From Ciona intestinalis (taxonomy: Eukaryota > Chordata > Ascidiacea > Phlebobranchia > Cionidae), in contig NC_020174.2 in the NCBI RefSeq assembly GCF_000224145.3, positions 3,725,026-3,789,025 of the forward strand: a DNA stretch of 64,000 nucleotides, given 5' to 3'. The translations under genes and the position numbers were made by a program. A model generated the notes under the pieces. That model saw nothing but the letters and a program-made list of their open reading frames with translations. It was not told the origin of the DNA and made no database searches. Below are positions 1 through 10,632 of this stretch, piece by piece. Numbering within the stretch: position 1 is the first letter of the stretch; each line of letters opens with the position of its first letter.

Positions 1-1445
1 GTTAGTGTTTGAACGTGATTTGACCAAGGACATTGAAAGCGAAACATCCGGGGTGTTCAAAAAGTTTTTGGTCGCAATTATGAAAGCAAATCGACCTGCT
101 GATAGCGGAACAGTCGTTTCCAATTTGGCTGATGAGGACGCGAAGGTTTGTTCTATAACTGTATATAGCATTTAATATTAAAAAGTACACGGATTTGAAA
201 CGGTTGTTAAAATTATTTTTAGGGACAATATTTTGTATAGTTCTGTGGGGTATGATGGGAAACTTTTAGCACATATTTCGAAATATCCAAATCGTTTTTT
301 AACAATTAACAACGCTCTTTTGGAGTCGTTGGGATCCTTTTGTTTAGTTCTGTAAATATAAATATAAAAATACGTATACTCATTATACGTACATAACGAA
401 AAATCGTACACCTTTTTTTGCAGGCCTTGTTCGAAATGGGAGTGAAGCAATGGTCGCCTTCAAATGACCGGTTCCTTGAGATTTTCACACAGAGAAGCTA
501 CCAACATTTGTGGTACCTATTCAAACAATCGTGGCCGAAACTAACAACCGTTGATCTTATCGAAACCGTGGAAAAAGAATGCCCAAAAGATTTGGTTCGA
601 GGTCTCAAGACTCTGAGTGAGTTATTAAATAACGTAGGGTGGGCTAAGGTGGGGCAGTTTTCATTATATTTCTGGTCCCATTTGGTAGTAAACAAAAAAC
701 ATTCAAAGAATTAATAAACCGTATCCTCAAGACTCCTATAGACTGTTGTTAATTGTTTATAACACGATCAGAATGTTTGGATAAAATGTGCTAATGGTGT
801 CTCATCTTACCCCACAGGACTGTATTTGTTTTCTTGTGTTTGAAAATAAAAAATGAGTTTAACCTGTTCCTATATGTATAGTTCGCTTCTCAACTTGCAT
901 CCCACCACTTTACTATGCGATCCAAATCAACGAGACAATGGCGGTAAGAACTGTAGATATACTTCTCGCTCGAAAACAACTTGAGCATTTTTTTTCATTA
1001 TAGGGCAAAGGCACCGAAGAAAAGCAACTTACATACATTGTGACGACACGAAGTGAGATTGACTTGATTGACGTTAAAGAAGAATACGAACGTGTCTTCG
1101 GGGTCAAGGTTGAAAAGAGAGTTGAGGTAATGGACATTTATGGTTAATTTTATTCAGTCATTTCGTTAAGTGTGCATAGTACTATAGGGTAAACGGGGCA
1201 CATACCGTCCAAAAATCAATTTTAGCACGTACCGTCAAAAAATCCATTTTATGTTTAACAATTAATAACGCTCGTTTATGTTACTATTATTATGGTAATA
1301 CGTATATAAGAATTGGGTTTTTAAGAAATACACACAAGTCTATATAATGTGACAAACTAAACTGTTACATATAATTTATGTGATTTTATAACAGGACGAA
1401 ACATCTGGAAAGTATAAGAAGATTCTTCTTGACTTGCTCAATTAG
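1..1445 (+). CDS. Annexin, C-terminal part (partial at 5' end)
   Basis: Five coding exons: 1-145, 424-616, 882-943, 1004-1126 and 1395-1445 (stop TAG at 1443). They join in frame with GT/AG borders. The first exon is the end of annexin repeat II, the second and third are repeat III, the rest is repeat IV. Repeat IV keeps the type II calcium loop (MAGKGTEE) and its distant acidic partner in DETSGKYKK, followed by the usual short end LLDLLN. In repeat III the GTD loop reads SPSN, so that repeat probably does not bind calcium. Annexins bind acidic phospholipid membranes when calcium rises. The N-terminal tail that separates annexin subfamilies is outside the window, so I give no subfamily. A poly(A) signal AATAAA lies at 1755-1760. 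Introns 1 and 2 carry MITE copies. Confidence 0.93.
236..360 (+). mobile_element. MITE copy, diverged and 3'-truncated
   Basis: In annexin intron 1. It begins TATAG-TTCTGTGGGGTATGATGGGA, runs through the AACAATTAACAACGCTC core, then decays before the far terminal repeat. It belongs to the GGGGTAAGATGGGAT subgroup. Confidence 0.75.
633..820 (-). mobile_element. MITE copy, full length
   Basis: In annexin intron 2, starting about 17 bases after the donor. Both terminal repeats are present (GTAGGGTGGG at the left, CATCTTACCCCAC at the right). The right end has mutated to CCCCACAG, which looks like a splice acceptor, but the annexin reading frame uses the AG at 880-881. Confidence 0.88.
1183..1285 (+). 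mobile_element. MITE remnant
   Basis: In annexin intron 4. A diverged end (TATAGGGTAAACGGGGCAC) and the TTTAACAATTAATAACGCTCG core are recognisable, with an internal duplication of the AAAAATCAATTTTAGCACGTACCGT part. Confidence 0.6.
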
Positions 1446-1805
1446 AATTGCTGACGAAACCACGTAAATTACTGTACATAATATTCTGGTTTTGAAACTT
1501 TGTTTCACCAATTAATGTTCCACCCATTGCAGTACAGCACGCTTGTATATAGTTGTCATATATATTTAATCATTGGGATTTACTTGATTTGTAGTATATA
1601 TTAGGTTTCCCTACATGACGAACTTCTAATACTGTTTGATCAAGTAAATTTTAGATATCATAAACATTGACTGATGATGTATTGCACTGCATGCACTTTA
1701 TATACTGTAGAAAACCATATATACAACATGTATTGCTTATATACACCATATGAAAATAAATTGCAAATGACCTAAATGCTTGTTTTATCATTTATATATA
1801 TATAT

Positions 1806-2002
1806 ACAGTAGGATGGGGGAAGATGGGACACTTTTTAACTCTATTTTCTCGTCCCATTTAGTATTAAACAAAGAACATTCAAAGAAATATGAAACTATG
1901 TCCTCATGACTCCCATAGACCGTTGTTAATTGTTTAAAACACGATCAGAATATCTGAATATTATGTGCTAAAGGTGTCCCATCTTCCCCCACCCTACTAT
2001 AT
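1806..2002 (-). mobile_element. MITE copy, full length
   Basis: Well kept copy with both ends: GATGGGGGAAGATGGGACAC at the left and GTGTCCCATCTTCCCCCAC at the right, about 197 bp, TA flanks. It is one of the best copies for the family consensus. Confidence 0.93.
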
Positions 2003-2663
2003 CTTTTCGGCAACTTTAACACAATAACAAGATAATGTAGGAAAAATATATTCGTAATTTAGCCAGAGGCAAAGCATGTTAAAATGGGTCAAAAGCCACT
2101 GCTCTAAATTTATATTCTAAAGTAGCGGATTACAATTTTAGTATTTCCTGTCGTTTTTTAGGTGTTGTTGTAGCTTGTTGAAACATTATTTTAAAAATAT
2201 ACGTCATTTTGGTGTCAATATAGCGCTGCACTTTGCACGACTGAAAAGTTTAAAAGACTTTACTCGCAGGTTCGGTACATTCACTAGTCACGTTTACACT
2301 AAATAAGGATTCGTGTTGTTATGAGATCGTTGGCATAAGAATACTGGTCATATGTTTTAACTGCACTTGGCCGTTTAATTTTATTTTATTTAATAAGCAT
2401 CAGCGTGGTACTTTCGCAAAATTAGGTTTTGTTCTACTGAGAAAAACTGCCGTTCTTATACACTAAAAGTGTAAAACAATAAATACACGGACATGAATCT
2501 TTACTTTTGTCAACGGGAAGTTGAATTAGGAAACCAATTTAAAGCGATTTTCAGTTTTACAACAGTTTTAGCGAGAGAAGCTCTTTTGATTCTCAAGCTT
2601 TGTATGAAATTTAACAGGTGATGTTTTCATAAACTTTGAATGCCATTTTTAACGCGTGATCAG

Positions 2664-2710
2664 TGACGTCACGAACCAGACGAAAGTGGTTCGATTTTCT
2701 TGTGACGTCA
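2664..2710. promoter_or_regulatory. Pair of CRE-like TGACGTCA sites
   Basis: Two perfect TGACGTCA palindromes lie at 2664-2671 and 2703-2710. Between them CGAACCA and TGGTTCG form a further inverted repeat. TGACGTCA is the consensus site of CREB/ATF proteins. Function here is inference; the nearest downstream gene start is 1.5 kb away. Confidence 0.4.
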
Positions 2711-4201
2711 CATTGCAGGATGCAAAGATTTCTGGACGTCCTGTCGTTCTAGTGATTGTGTACAGACTTTTGAGTTGGTAGTCGACTGTATCGTACAGTA
2801 GGCTACTGGACTTTAGACCGTATGGGAAGACACTGTCGAGTCTTTGTTGACAGTACGCGTGAAAACAATAGCGCGTAACGTATGGTGCTTTATAAATATT
2901 AAACAAATTAGACATTTGTATAATTTAGACAGATATCTTATCAAATATATTACATAGGTGGTTTTAGTTTATTCTTTCGAATCTTTACACAGTCAGGTAT
3001 TTAGGTGCAGCAATAGAACTATCCATATAGTTCTTCAGTCGACTTTGCCCTGATGTGAAACGCGTGGTTTACTAAGGTTCATTGACCTCGTATAGTCTGC
3101 GAACTTTCTGCGATCACTGGCGCGTTACAACCAGTGCTACTCGGGGTCACTTAGGCTTCGTGGTTTATTCAAGGTCGTGCATAAAGATAGGCAAGGTGAA
3201 GAAGTCATTTTTACAAACATGTTCCATACACGGGTGTTTCTTCATATACTCAACAAACCGTAGATTATTTTGTTCAAACCGGACAGAAAAAAATTACTTC
3301 GCATTTTAGATCAAAAATTTTCCAGGTATTGTACAAATGAACGTTGCGACTAATGTTTTAAAAATATTGTAAAATCAATTCGTATGTTTTAACGCAAGCC
3401 ATAGATTTAGCCACCACAGACACAACAATAGAGAACGCGCGTTTCAGTCGAGTGCTTTGTTACGTACGTGTGGGACCTTTGTTTGAGGTTACTTTCGGTC
3501 AATATGGAGTGGGCCGATCCAATGGGTCAAAGTACAACACTCATAGATTTAGTTAATTATTTCGTGAGAATTTCTGGTCAAAGCTTAAATTTAACTTGAA
3601 TGTCTGAACCAATGTAAACGTAAAAATAGGCGTGTAAAATGAAGTATAAAGGACTTCGGCCTCATAATGTTCAGGACCGTAACAATAGTGAATACGTATG
3701 TTTGTGTACAACATACAAGGTTAATGTTTAACTCGACATGAAGTGGCTGCCATAGAAAGTACACGCAGTCTCAACGTGTAAGGCTATGTATGTTGAGTAC
3801 AGGAAGCTTAATAACTCGTCCTGTTAGTGAACCAAGAAGGCGCGTAGGTCGTTTGTTATGATTTATCGTTAGTAACTAACGCAATTATGACAGAGTGGTA
3901 GTGTGTTTTTATCAGTATTGGCAAATGTAAATTTAGTATTGAAGAGTTTAAACTATTTATTCTGAAGCATAGGCTAAGTTCGTGTAAATTTCGAAAGATA
4001 GACAGACTTTCAAACCTCGCTTGTCAGTTACGTTGTTTTGGAAGTTTCTATTGTTTCGTCACAGACATGAATGTCGTATTGTTTTTGAACAAAAGCTGAA
4101 TATAGGTTTTTTGTTGATGTGAATAGGTTTTTTGTTGATATGATAGTTTCTCACTGTCGGTGATTAGAAATTTGTATTTTTTGTTTGTGTTGCTATACCT
4201 G

Positions 4202-6355
4202 ATGGCGAAATTAAACTGTGTACCGTCGTGGGTACAAGCAACCAAGAGAGAAGCGCAAAGGTCGGACGCCTGGTTGTCTTTTTCGAAGGATATTTTTGAC
4301 ATTGTCGCAGGTCGTATGTACGACAACGGAATTCGTAATTTTTCATCACTCTCGCCAGCTGAAAAGAGCGTGCTTGTTGGAAAAGCAGTTAGTTTGTTAA
4401 AACACCAACCAACTTACAAAGAGTTACTGGAAGACGTATCGGCGGCTTTGGACGCACAATTAACCAAAGAATTGAATTCGAAAGGTATTGGCAAGGACGT
4501 CAAGGCGGATGCAATTACTAAAGAATGTGGTCTTGCACTAGAAGCTTTGTTGCGCCAGCGACCTGATGCTACTGTGCATTTACGACAATGTTTAAATTCT
4601 ACACTTTCCGCGAATCTCAGGTACTTAATGTGGAACTTGTGTATTAAAAACCATAAATTAGAAGATCATTACAAAAATGTTGTAGCAAAATCGCCAAAGC
4701 TACTGGTGTCGCATTTAGATTACGATATTTCGCAGAAGTGCAACTTTTTGCTTCGTTCGAACGTAACCTTAAAATCACTGGAGGCGATGAAGGCCGCTCA
4801 ATCTGTAATGCGACATCTCATGTCGTACTATCATGCAAAGTCAAAAGCAAAAAGCGCATTATCCGAAGTTTATTATTTCCTTGCTGTGCCTTTCGTTTAT
4901 TGCGTACTGTCAAAGTTTATAAAGCCGTCGAGTCGTTCAGATCCACAAACATTAACGACGGAAGATCTCGCTAAGCTGGTATCACAATACGAGCAGTTTA
5001 TAACAGAAAAATACGCCGAGCTTGTTGGTAATGACAACCAAAATTCCGATATCTACGCACAAATAGGCTTGTTGTTACGCAAGGAAGAGCCAGCACTTGC
5101 ATCCACACTTGCTGACGCTTACAGCGCTGAAACAAATGTCCGCACAAACGTTATGACCGTTTCATGCGAGGATATATTCCGACCAATGCTAAAACCATTA
5201 TTTGTTGGATATTTGGATCTGGAAACAGTTATGTTTATTTGGGATCAAATCATAGCGTGCCAAGACGTGCAACAGTACAAGCCTGTATCGATGCTGGCCA
5301 CGTGTTTGATTCTGCTCGCACAAGACTCTTTACGGGACGCTCTAACCTGGCGTCAAATAAAATCTAACTTAAGTTTAAAGTTAACTTCGATCACTCCGAA
5401 CCAACTGATAAGCATGATGAACGACCGAGGTTTTACAAAGCAGTTAAACAACGAGATGGACACTCAAAGCCGCGCAAATGCACATGCGTTCTTCGCAAGT
5501 AATTCCAGCGCACTTAACGCGTTGCCGCCTTGGCGCGTGTGGTACAGTGAAAAACTAGTAGAATATTTTAAATTGAACAATTCTACTGCAGTGCAGTGGA
5601 AAGAAGGAGATGGCGAAAACGACAGAAAACTGGAAAGCTCGACTGGGGAGAATGAGTTGGAAGAACTGCAGTTGGAAAAAGAAAGACTGCTTGACGAACT
5701 ATCTTCAATGCGACAAGAGTTGCATAAAGCAACGTCAACGATAGACGAGGAGAAACGCCTAAGGATGGAAATCCAGGATGTGGCTGATGCGAAAATTGAA
5801 CGCTTACAATTGAAACTGGCCTCTATGCAACCAGCAGTATCTATGGTTCCTTTATTTCAAAACCTTGGACTGACGGAACCAAAATGGGAGGGCAGTGAGG
5901 TATCTAGTTTAGCGGATGATTTACCTGTACCAAGACAACTAAGTGCCGAGCCTACTGTTAATACGGATGGAGTGCCTATTTCGGATGAGGGAGATATTTC
6001 TCATGGCGAGCCTGAAAACGAAGAAAATACGGAACCTGATCGCAGTAGTGTCGCGGCTACACCTGAAACTGTAGATCCATCTCTTGATATAATGCGTGGC
6101 CTCGTTGGGAGAATTATGCACGGATTTAACGATCTTGCTCACGGCACCAACGATGAGTTGGTTAATTTGAATGATAAAACGGTCATGGATTTACAAAATG
6201 TACGGAAGGCGTACGAAAAAGCGAAAGTTCAGGTTTTTGGGCGGCCCATATCGGACGAAGAGATAGACCAGCTGAATACGAAGCAAAAAGAAGGACTTCA
6301 AATAAAATTAAGCGAAGCCACGAAGAACCAATTGTACAAACTAAACACAAACTAA
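4202..6355 (+). CDS. Intronless 717-aa protein with degenerate TBC-like domain and coiled coil
   Basis: One open frame from the first in-frame ATG at 4202 (MAKLNCVPSW) to TAA at 6353; an in-frame stop lies upstream at 4136. I do not recognise the orthologue. Residues around 120-390 look like a diverged TBC (Rab-GAP) fold: LSANLRYLMWNLC resembles the opening LR-x-x-x-W motif, VYYFLAVPFVYCVL resembles the YxQGMND-APF segment, and FVGYLDLETVMFIWDQ resembles the closing TBC helix. The catalytic Arg finger position (IxxDxxR) reads LDYDISQ and the Gln-finger YxQ is absent, so GAP activity looks lost. Near residue 500 there is a clear coiled coil (ENELEELQLEKERLLDELSS and following), then an acidic, Ser/Thr-rich linker and a charged C-terminal helix. 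No introns, unlike the neighbouring genes, which suggests a retrocopy or an unusual intronless locus. The TBC assignment is by eye and tentative. Confidence 0.75.
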   Translation: MAKLNCVPSWVQATKREAQRSDAWLSFSKDIFDIVAGRMYDNGIRNFSSLSPAEKSVLVGKAVSLLKHQPTYKELLEDVSAALDAQLTKELNSKGIGKDVKADAITKECGLALEALLRQRPDATVHLRQCLNSTLSANLRYLMWNLCIKNHKLEDHYKNVVAKSPKLLVSHLDYDISQKCNFLLRSNVTLKSLEAMKAAQSVMRHLMSYYHAKSKAKSALSEVYYFLAVPFVYCVLSKFIKPSSRSDPQTLTTEDLAKLVSQYEQFITEKYAELVGNDNQNSDIYAQIGLLLRKEEPALASTLADAYSAETNVRTNVMTVSCEDIFRPMLKPLFVGYLDLETVMFIWDQIIACQDVQQYKPVSMLATCLILLAQDSLRDALTWRQIKSNLSLKLTSITPNQLISMMNDRGFTKQLNNEMDTQSRANAHAFFASNSSALNALPPWRVWYSEKLVEYFKLNNSTAVQWKEGDGENDRKLESSTGENELEELQLEKERLLDELSSMRQELHKATSTIDEEKRLRMEIQDVADAKIERLQLKLASMQPAVSMVPLFQNLGLTEPKWEGSEVSSLADDLPVPRQLSAEPTVNTDGVPISDEGDISHGEPENEENTEPDRSSVAATPETVDPSLDIMRGLVGRIMHGFNDLAHGTNDELVNLNDKTVMDLQNVRKAYEKAKVQVFGRPISDEEIDQLNTKQKEGLQIKLSEATKNQLYKLNTN

Positions 6356-7053
6356 AGTTTTCACCGTTTACTGTAAAAAGTTGTAAACGGTTATATGTCT
6401 TCGAATTATTGAAATACGGCCTTGCGCGGCATCTGCTCTAAACTTATGACGCAATCTTTGTTCCGGACAAACGAAGCAACGAACGCCGAACAGGATCACG
6501 GGTAACGCGCCAGGCACAGAGTAAACATTGATTCAGCACACATGAACATCGAACTCGTTCAACCTCTCATCCGTGCGTGCTGACCAAAGTTCGCGTACTG
6601 TTTCTTTTGTTGATATGTATTCCATTGGGTCAATAGAGGTTCTAGTAAAAACATAAAACAACATGGTGTTCAACAACATATCGCATGATCAAAACATGTC
6701 CTTATATATTTTTAACTACATACTTCAACTCAACATATTATTCCACGTTTTTTAGCCATCAATATTGTACTTCATGCCACTGGGCTTATGTTTTTTAGGT
6801 ACTTGACATTTTATTAAAAGCGTGCTTTCTATATATGCATTAATATTTCTATATAATACAGCTTTATAGTTTCTTACGACTTTTTTATACGTTTTTGTTT
6901 TTAAATTGCTATATCGCTTGCTGTGCAGTCTTGCGCTTAATCATACCTTTACCTAAAATATTATTGCGATATTTAAATCGTATAACACACCTTTTTCTAA
7001 CTTTTATAGTGCAAACATAAGTTGAAAGTATCTACGTTTAAATAAGTGGTTAC
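6356..7053. other. Intergenic, nothing recognised
   Basis: About 700 bp between two same-strand genes. It should contain the 3' UTR of the 4202 gene and the promoter of the zinc-finger gene. I see no repeat or RNA gene. Confidence 0.5.
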
Positions 7054-9674
7054 ATGGCCAATGCTATAGCAACTTATAGAAGACAACCTGCTGATAACGG
7101 TGTAGGCGAAAGACGTGATTTAACGATGCATGAAAACTCGCAAGAATCGCTAAACAATTCCATATCGTCCGACACCTCTGACCCCCAAACTAGATTCAGT
7201 TTGTCAGATTCTTCTTCGTCGTCGTCCTCGAATGAAGCCGATCCATTACATTGTCTACACTGCGATTTCCACTGCTTTGTACATGCGGAAATGACGCAGC
7301 ATCGCTGGGAAAAACACCCGCTTCTTATGCGGCGTAAGCAACATTTGATGACGTCATCTATCATCAATCGACGAAGACAACAATCTGAAACTCTCTCAGG
7401 TGTTACTGTGGACTCTGAAGACTCATCAGATCCGGAACAACGGCCAACGTTAACTGGCCACAAGAAATTTACTGTGAGTTTATTATTTATATTTTTTCAG
7501 ATCATGAGATTTGTTTCGTTTTGGAATATAAGTTTTATATTTAAAGCCAACAATTTAGGTCGGCGCGTGTTCGCCGTCCGTAAACCAAATGGCCAATGCC
7601 TGCAGTGTGTTCTAAATTATTGATGAAAAAAATTTAAACCACAATTCCTTGGTCTTCAACAATAACACGTACGTTGATTTGTTTTACAGACGTTGTGCCA
7701 GAACCGACAGAAAACCCGAAGTCTTGGTGAGTACATTTACCCATTCACGTCTAACAATTGACTTTACTGCACGTTTTCTACAAATAAAATAACTCTTTCT
7801 AACGTGAATTCAACACGCAGACGATTTGTCAACAATACGGAACACTGAGATAGAAACAAGAGCTCAGGAAACTTCGAATTACGCATTTCATATTTCGAAC
7901 GTCGATAAGAAGCCAGAAGAGCAAATGTTGACCGTCTGTCACAATGAAAGAAGGTATTGTACATGTTACAAATTCAAACAATGATTTTGCGTGGGCGTTT
8001 GAAAAGGTTGTAGAGTAGGGTTGTGGAAGATGAGACACCTTTACCACGTAATATCCAAATATCTTGATCGTGTTTTAAACAATTAACAACGGACAATATA
8101 GGTCGTGAGGGTACGGTTTTATAATTCTTTGCATGTTCTTTGTTTACTATCAAATGCCACGGAAAAACAGAATGAAAAAGTGTCCCATCTTCCCTCACAC
8201 TACTATATAGGTCATATAATTGTACAACATTGTAAAGTATACGCATGCTAAACGTGTAATAACCTAAACTGTTTACAGGTGTCCTGAAGAAAATATCAAT
8301 GGATGGAGCCCGCAAGGTTGTTCACCCGACCTACACACATTGGCAGACACAGCGTTAAGCACACCTGACGCAAGCAGATCTTTCACCGTCGCCCCTGCAG
8401 CGACTGGTGTCAGCAGCAAACATACCAAGTCTCTATCTGACCAATCACAGCTGTGTTCCATCAGAGGAAACTTCGGCCCACGAGATAAACTCTCACAGAG
8501 TGTGGTCGCAACTAGAAGTGCGATTGACCATATGCATGATTTGGATTTACGCAATCTAAACCTGCACGACCAGAGGTATTTAATGCAACCAAACCTTCAG
8601 CAGTGCGTGGTCGGGAATCAGAACACGATGTTGTACAATGATTTAGGATGCGGCTTCGGTATTTCATCCCCTGGTAATTTATTTGGCGGCTATATCCCCT
8701 CCCAACACTTTCTCTCATCAGTCATGGGCTTTGGGTTCGGTTACCCCTACCTACATGCATATCAACCACATTGGCCTCACCATGCTACAGAACCGAATTC
8801 TTCGGCTGGTGGAAACTCTCCAGCATCTGAATCTGTTGCAACAACAAGCAATAATAACTTATCCACACTGTCTGATGTCGCAACGCAAATTCTCGCAGAT
8901 AGTATTTCTAGTAAATCAACTTTAAGCAACGAAAGGGCCCAGCAAAATACAAGGCCTACAAGCGATATCAAGCCATTGGGTTTTTCCACCACCTGCCAAC
9001 CACGGAATGTTGAAAAACAGTTGAAGAACGGTATTTCCAATCCATTGCCTAGTATTGTGATTACAAGCACAAACATTTCACACGGAGAAATGACAACCAC
9101 TGATAAAAGCTCTCTTGCCAACAAATCTTCGTTTCCCTCTGTTGTTTTTAACCATTCTCAAACTGCCTCAAATCTCTCACGCCACCCTATGGCGAAATCA
9201 GCAATGGCAGACGACCGCCTGAGGTCGCTAGAGAAGGCTCTTCGCGATACAGACTGCTGTGACCCGAATGAACGAAGCAGTGTTTTACCGATTCGTGGAA
9301 GCGATGGAAAGTGGAATATGGTCAGAACAAAACGCATTGGAGGCGCGTGGTTGGTGCAACTACCTGGAAATACCAAACCGTCCGTTTTTCTCCCGAAAAA
9401 TGGCGAGAAAGAAAGCGAAGTAAAACACGAATTGTTGAGTAAGCTCTCGTCGGTTTCACCAAGTCTACACGATCTAGTTCGCAAGAGTAACTACAGTATG
9501 CCTGTAGCAACGAGTGGACAGGTGTGCAAGCGCTTAAAACCAGACGATTGCATGAACCATCAAAAACGTGCACGGTTGGAAAACGCTTTCGACAAGCTCC
9601 CGGAACGGAATCCACCGGCGTTGTCCAATGATGCTATAAAATCGTTATTGTTGCAGAAGACAGCAATCGCATAG
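7054..9674 (+). CDS. Single C2H2 zinc-finger protein, 661 aa
   Basis: Four exons: 7054-7473, 7690-7726, 7821-7953, 8279-9674 (stop TAG). Phases 0, 1 and 2 match across all introns. Residues near 65-90 form a C2H2 finger, CLHCDFHCF ... QHRWEKH (C-x2-C-x12-H-x4-H). Before it is a Ser tract (DSSSSSSSNEA). The long last exon is rich in Ser, Asn, Thr and Pro and has a compact, conserved-looking stretch near its end (DGKWNMVRTKRIGGAWLVQL). One finger suggests a nuclear protein that binds DNA or a protein partner; this is inference from the family. I do not recognise an orthologue. Intron 3 carries a MITE. A poly(A) signal AATAAA occurs near 9966. Confidence 0.8.
8011..8207 (+). mobile_element. MITE copy, full length
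   Basis: In intron 3 of the zinc-finger gene, about 70 bases before the acceptor. Both ends are present (GTAGGGTTGTGGAAGATGAGACAC is slightly changed; right end GTGTCCCATCTTCCCTCAC). Confidence 0.9.
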
Positions 9675-10632
9675 GGCCACCTTTAACGACTCCCGTTTGG
9701 TCGCAGTGTTTGAGCATAAAGTCAACAACTGTTCGTTTTGCTGTTCAAGTTCCATGTACGTGCGTTGCACTCTGTATAAAAATTGCGCCTTTCCCACAAT
9801 ACCTGTATATCATGCTTATATTGATGTCATAATGCATTTGATTGTTTAATTATTGGTACTACCGCTTCCCGTTTCTCAAATCTCATCGCCTCTTGTTTTC
9901 ATTCGCTGTGCAATGAAGGCTCACTGTTTATCGCGTTATACTTGTTGGTGAACACTTTTATCGCAAAATAAAAGCGAATATCGACGTTCTTTGTTTGTAT
10001 CGCTATGATGTGTTTCTCAAAAATTCCCAGAAAAGGTAATAAATTAATAGAAAGAAAAAAAGAAGCGAGACACTAATTATAAACATCGAAGAATTTTTCG
10101 TAAGACTAAATCGGGTATTTCCACGAACTTTAATAATCAACGTCCTGGTACGAGTGTCACCAACAGGAAAGTAAAAATTCAAGAATAACCAGCTTCTCAA
10201 TTTACGTGTCACGTGGGATTAAAAGGCTTACTCTCAAATACAAAAATTTTGTTCTAGTACGCTTTGCGAAAGGACAGTATGCTTTAACATGGGAAATCCT
10301 CTATCGCAAATTGGTAATGGCGCGAAAAGACAGTAACAATTTCGAAAAAAAAACTAAGAAAGTGGCTAAATATGCAAAAATGTTTAAAAACTTTGACAAA
10401 ACAATACTTAAAATTTTTAAATACGTTGACGTATTTCTTATTGCTGAAATCAAAAGAAAATTGCTGCCTTCTTCAAACAAGACTAAAATTACCAATTAAT
10501 AAAGGGAAAGTCTGCCACTGCAGCAGTCCGAAGAAGCGTCTGACTAAAAATGAATCACATAACTTGACACAAATAACAAATCACGGGTGGATAGCTTATT
10601 TATTAGCTCAAGCCACGTACAGGTTTGTAGTT
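9675..10632. other. Convergent intergenic region
   Basis: Holds the 3' UTR of the zinc-finger gene and that of RPL18 on the other strand (AATAAA on the minus strand at 10599-10604). An AT-rich open frame at 10206-10499 on the plus strand encodes only Lys/Phe-rich sequence with no family resemblance and is probably chance. Confidence 0.55.

Larger units (their letters stand above)
1446..4201. other. Intergenic: annexin 3' UTR, one MITE, no recognised gene
   Basis: The annexin 3' UTR runs to about 1780. A full MITE follows. From 2010 to 4201 I find no convincing exon; short open frames there are mostly not ATG-initiated or have no recognisable protein. The stretch holds a closely spaced pair of CRE-like palindromes and probably the promoter of the intronless gene at 4202. 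Confidence 0.6.

Noticed and set aside
4160-4201. Upstream extension of the intronless gene giving a signal-peptide-like start (xIRNLYFLFVLLYL)
   Set aside because: It begins with GTG, not ATG. The first in-frame ATG is at 4202, so the hydrophobic stretch is probably untranslated.
10206-10499. 97-codon Lys-rich frame
   Set aside because: AT-rich, no family resemblance, lies in the convergent 3' UTR region.
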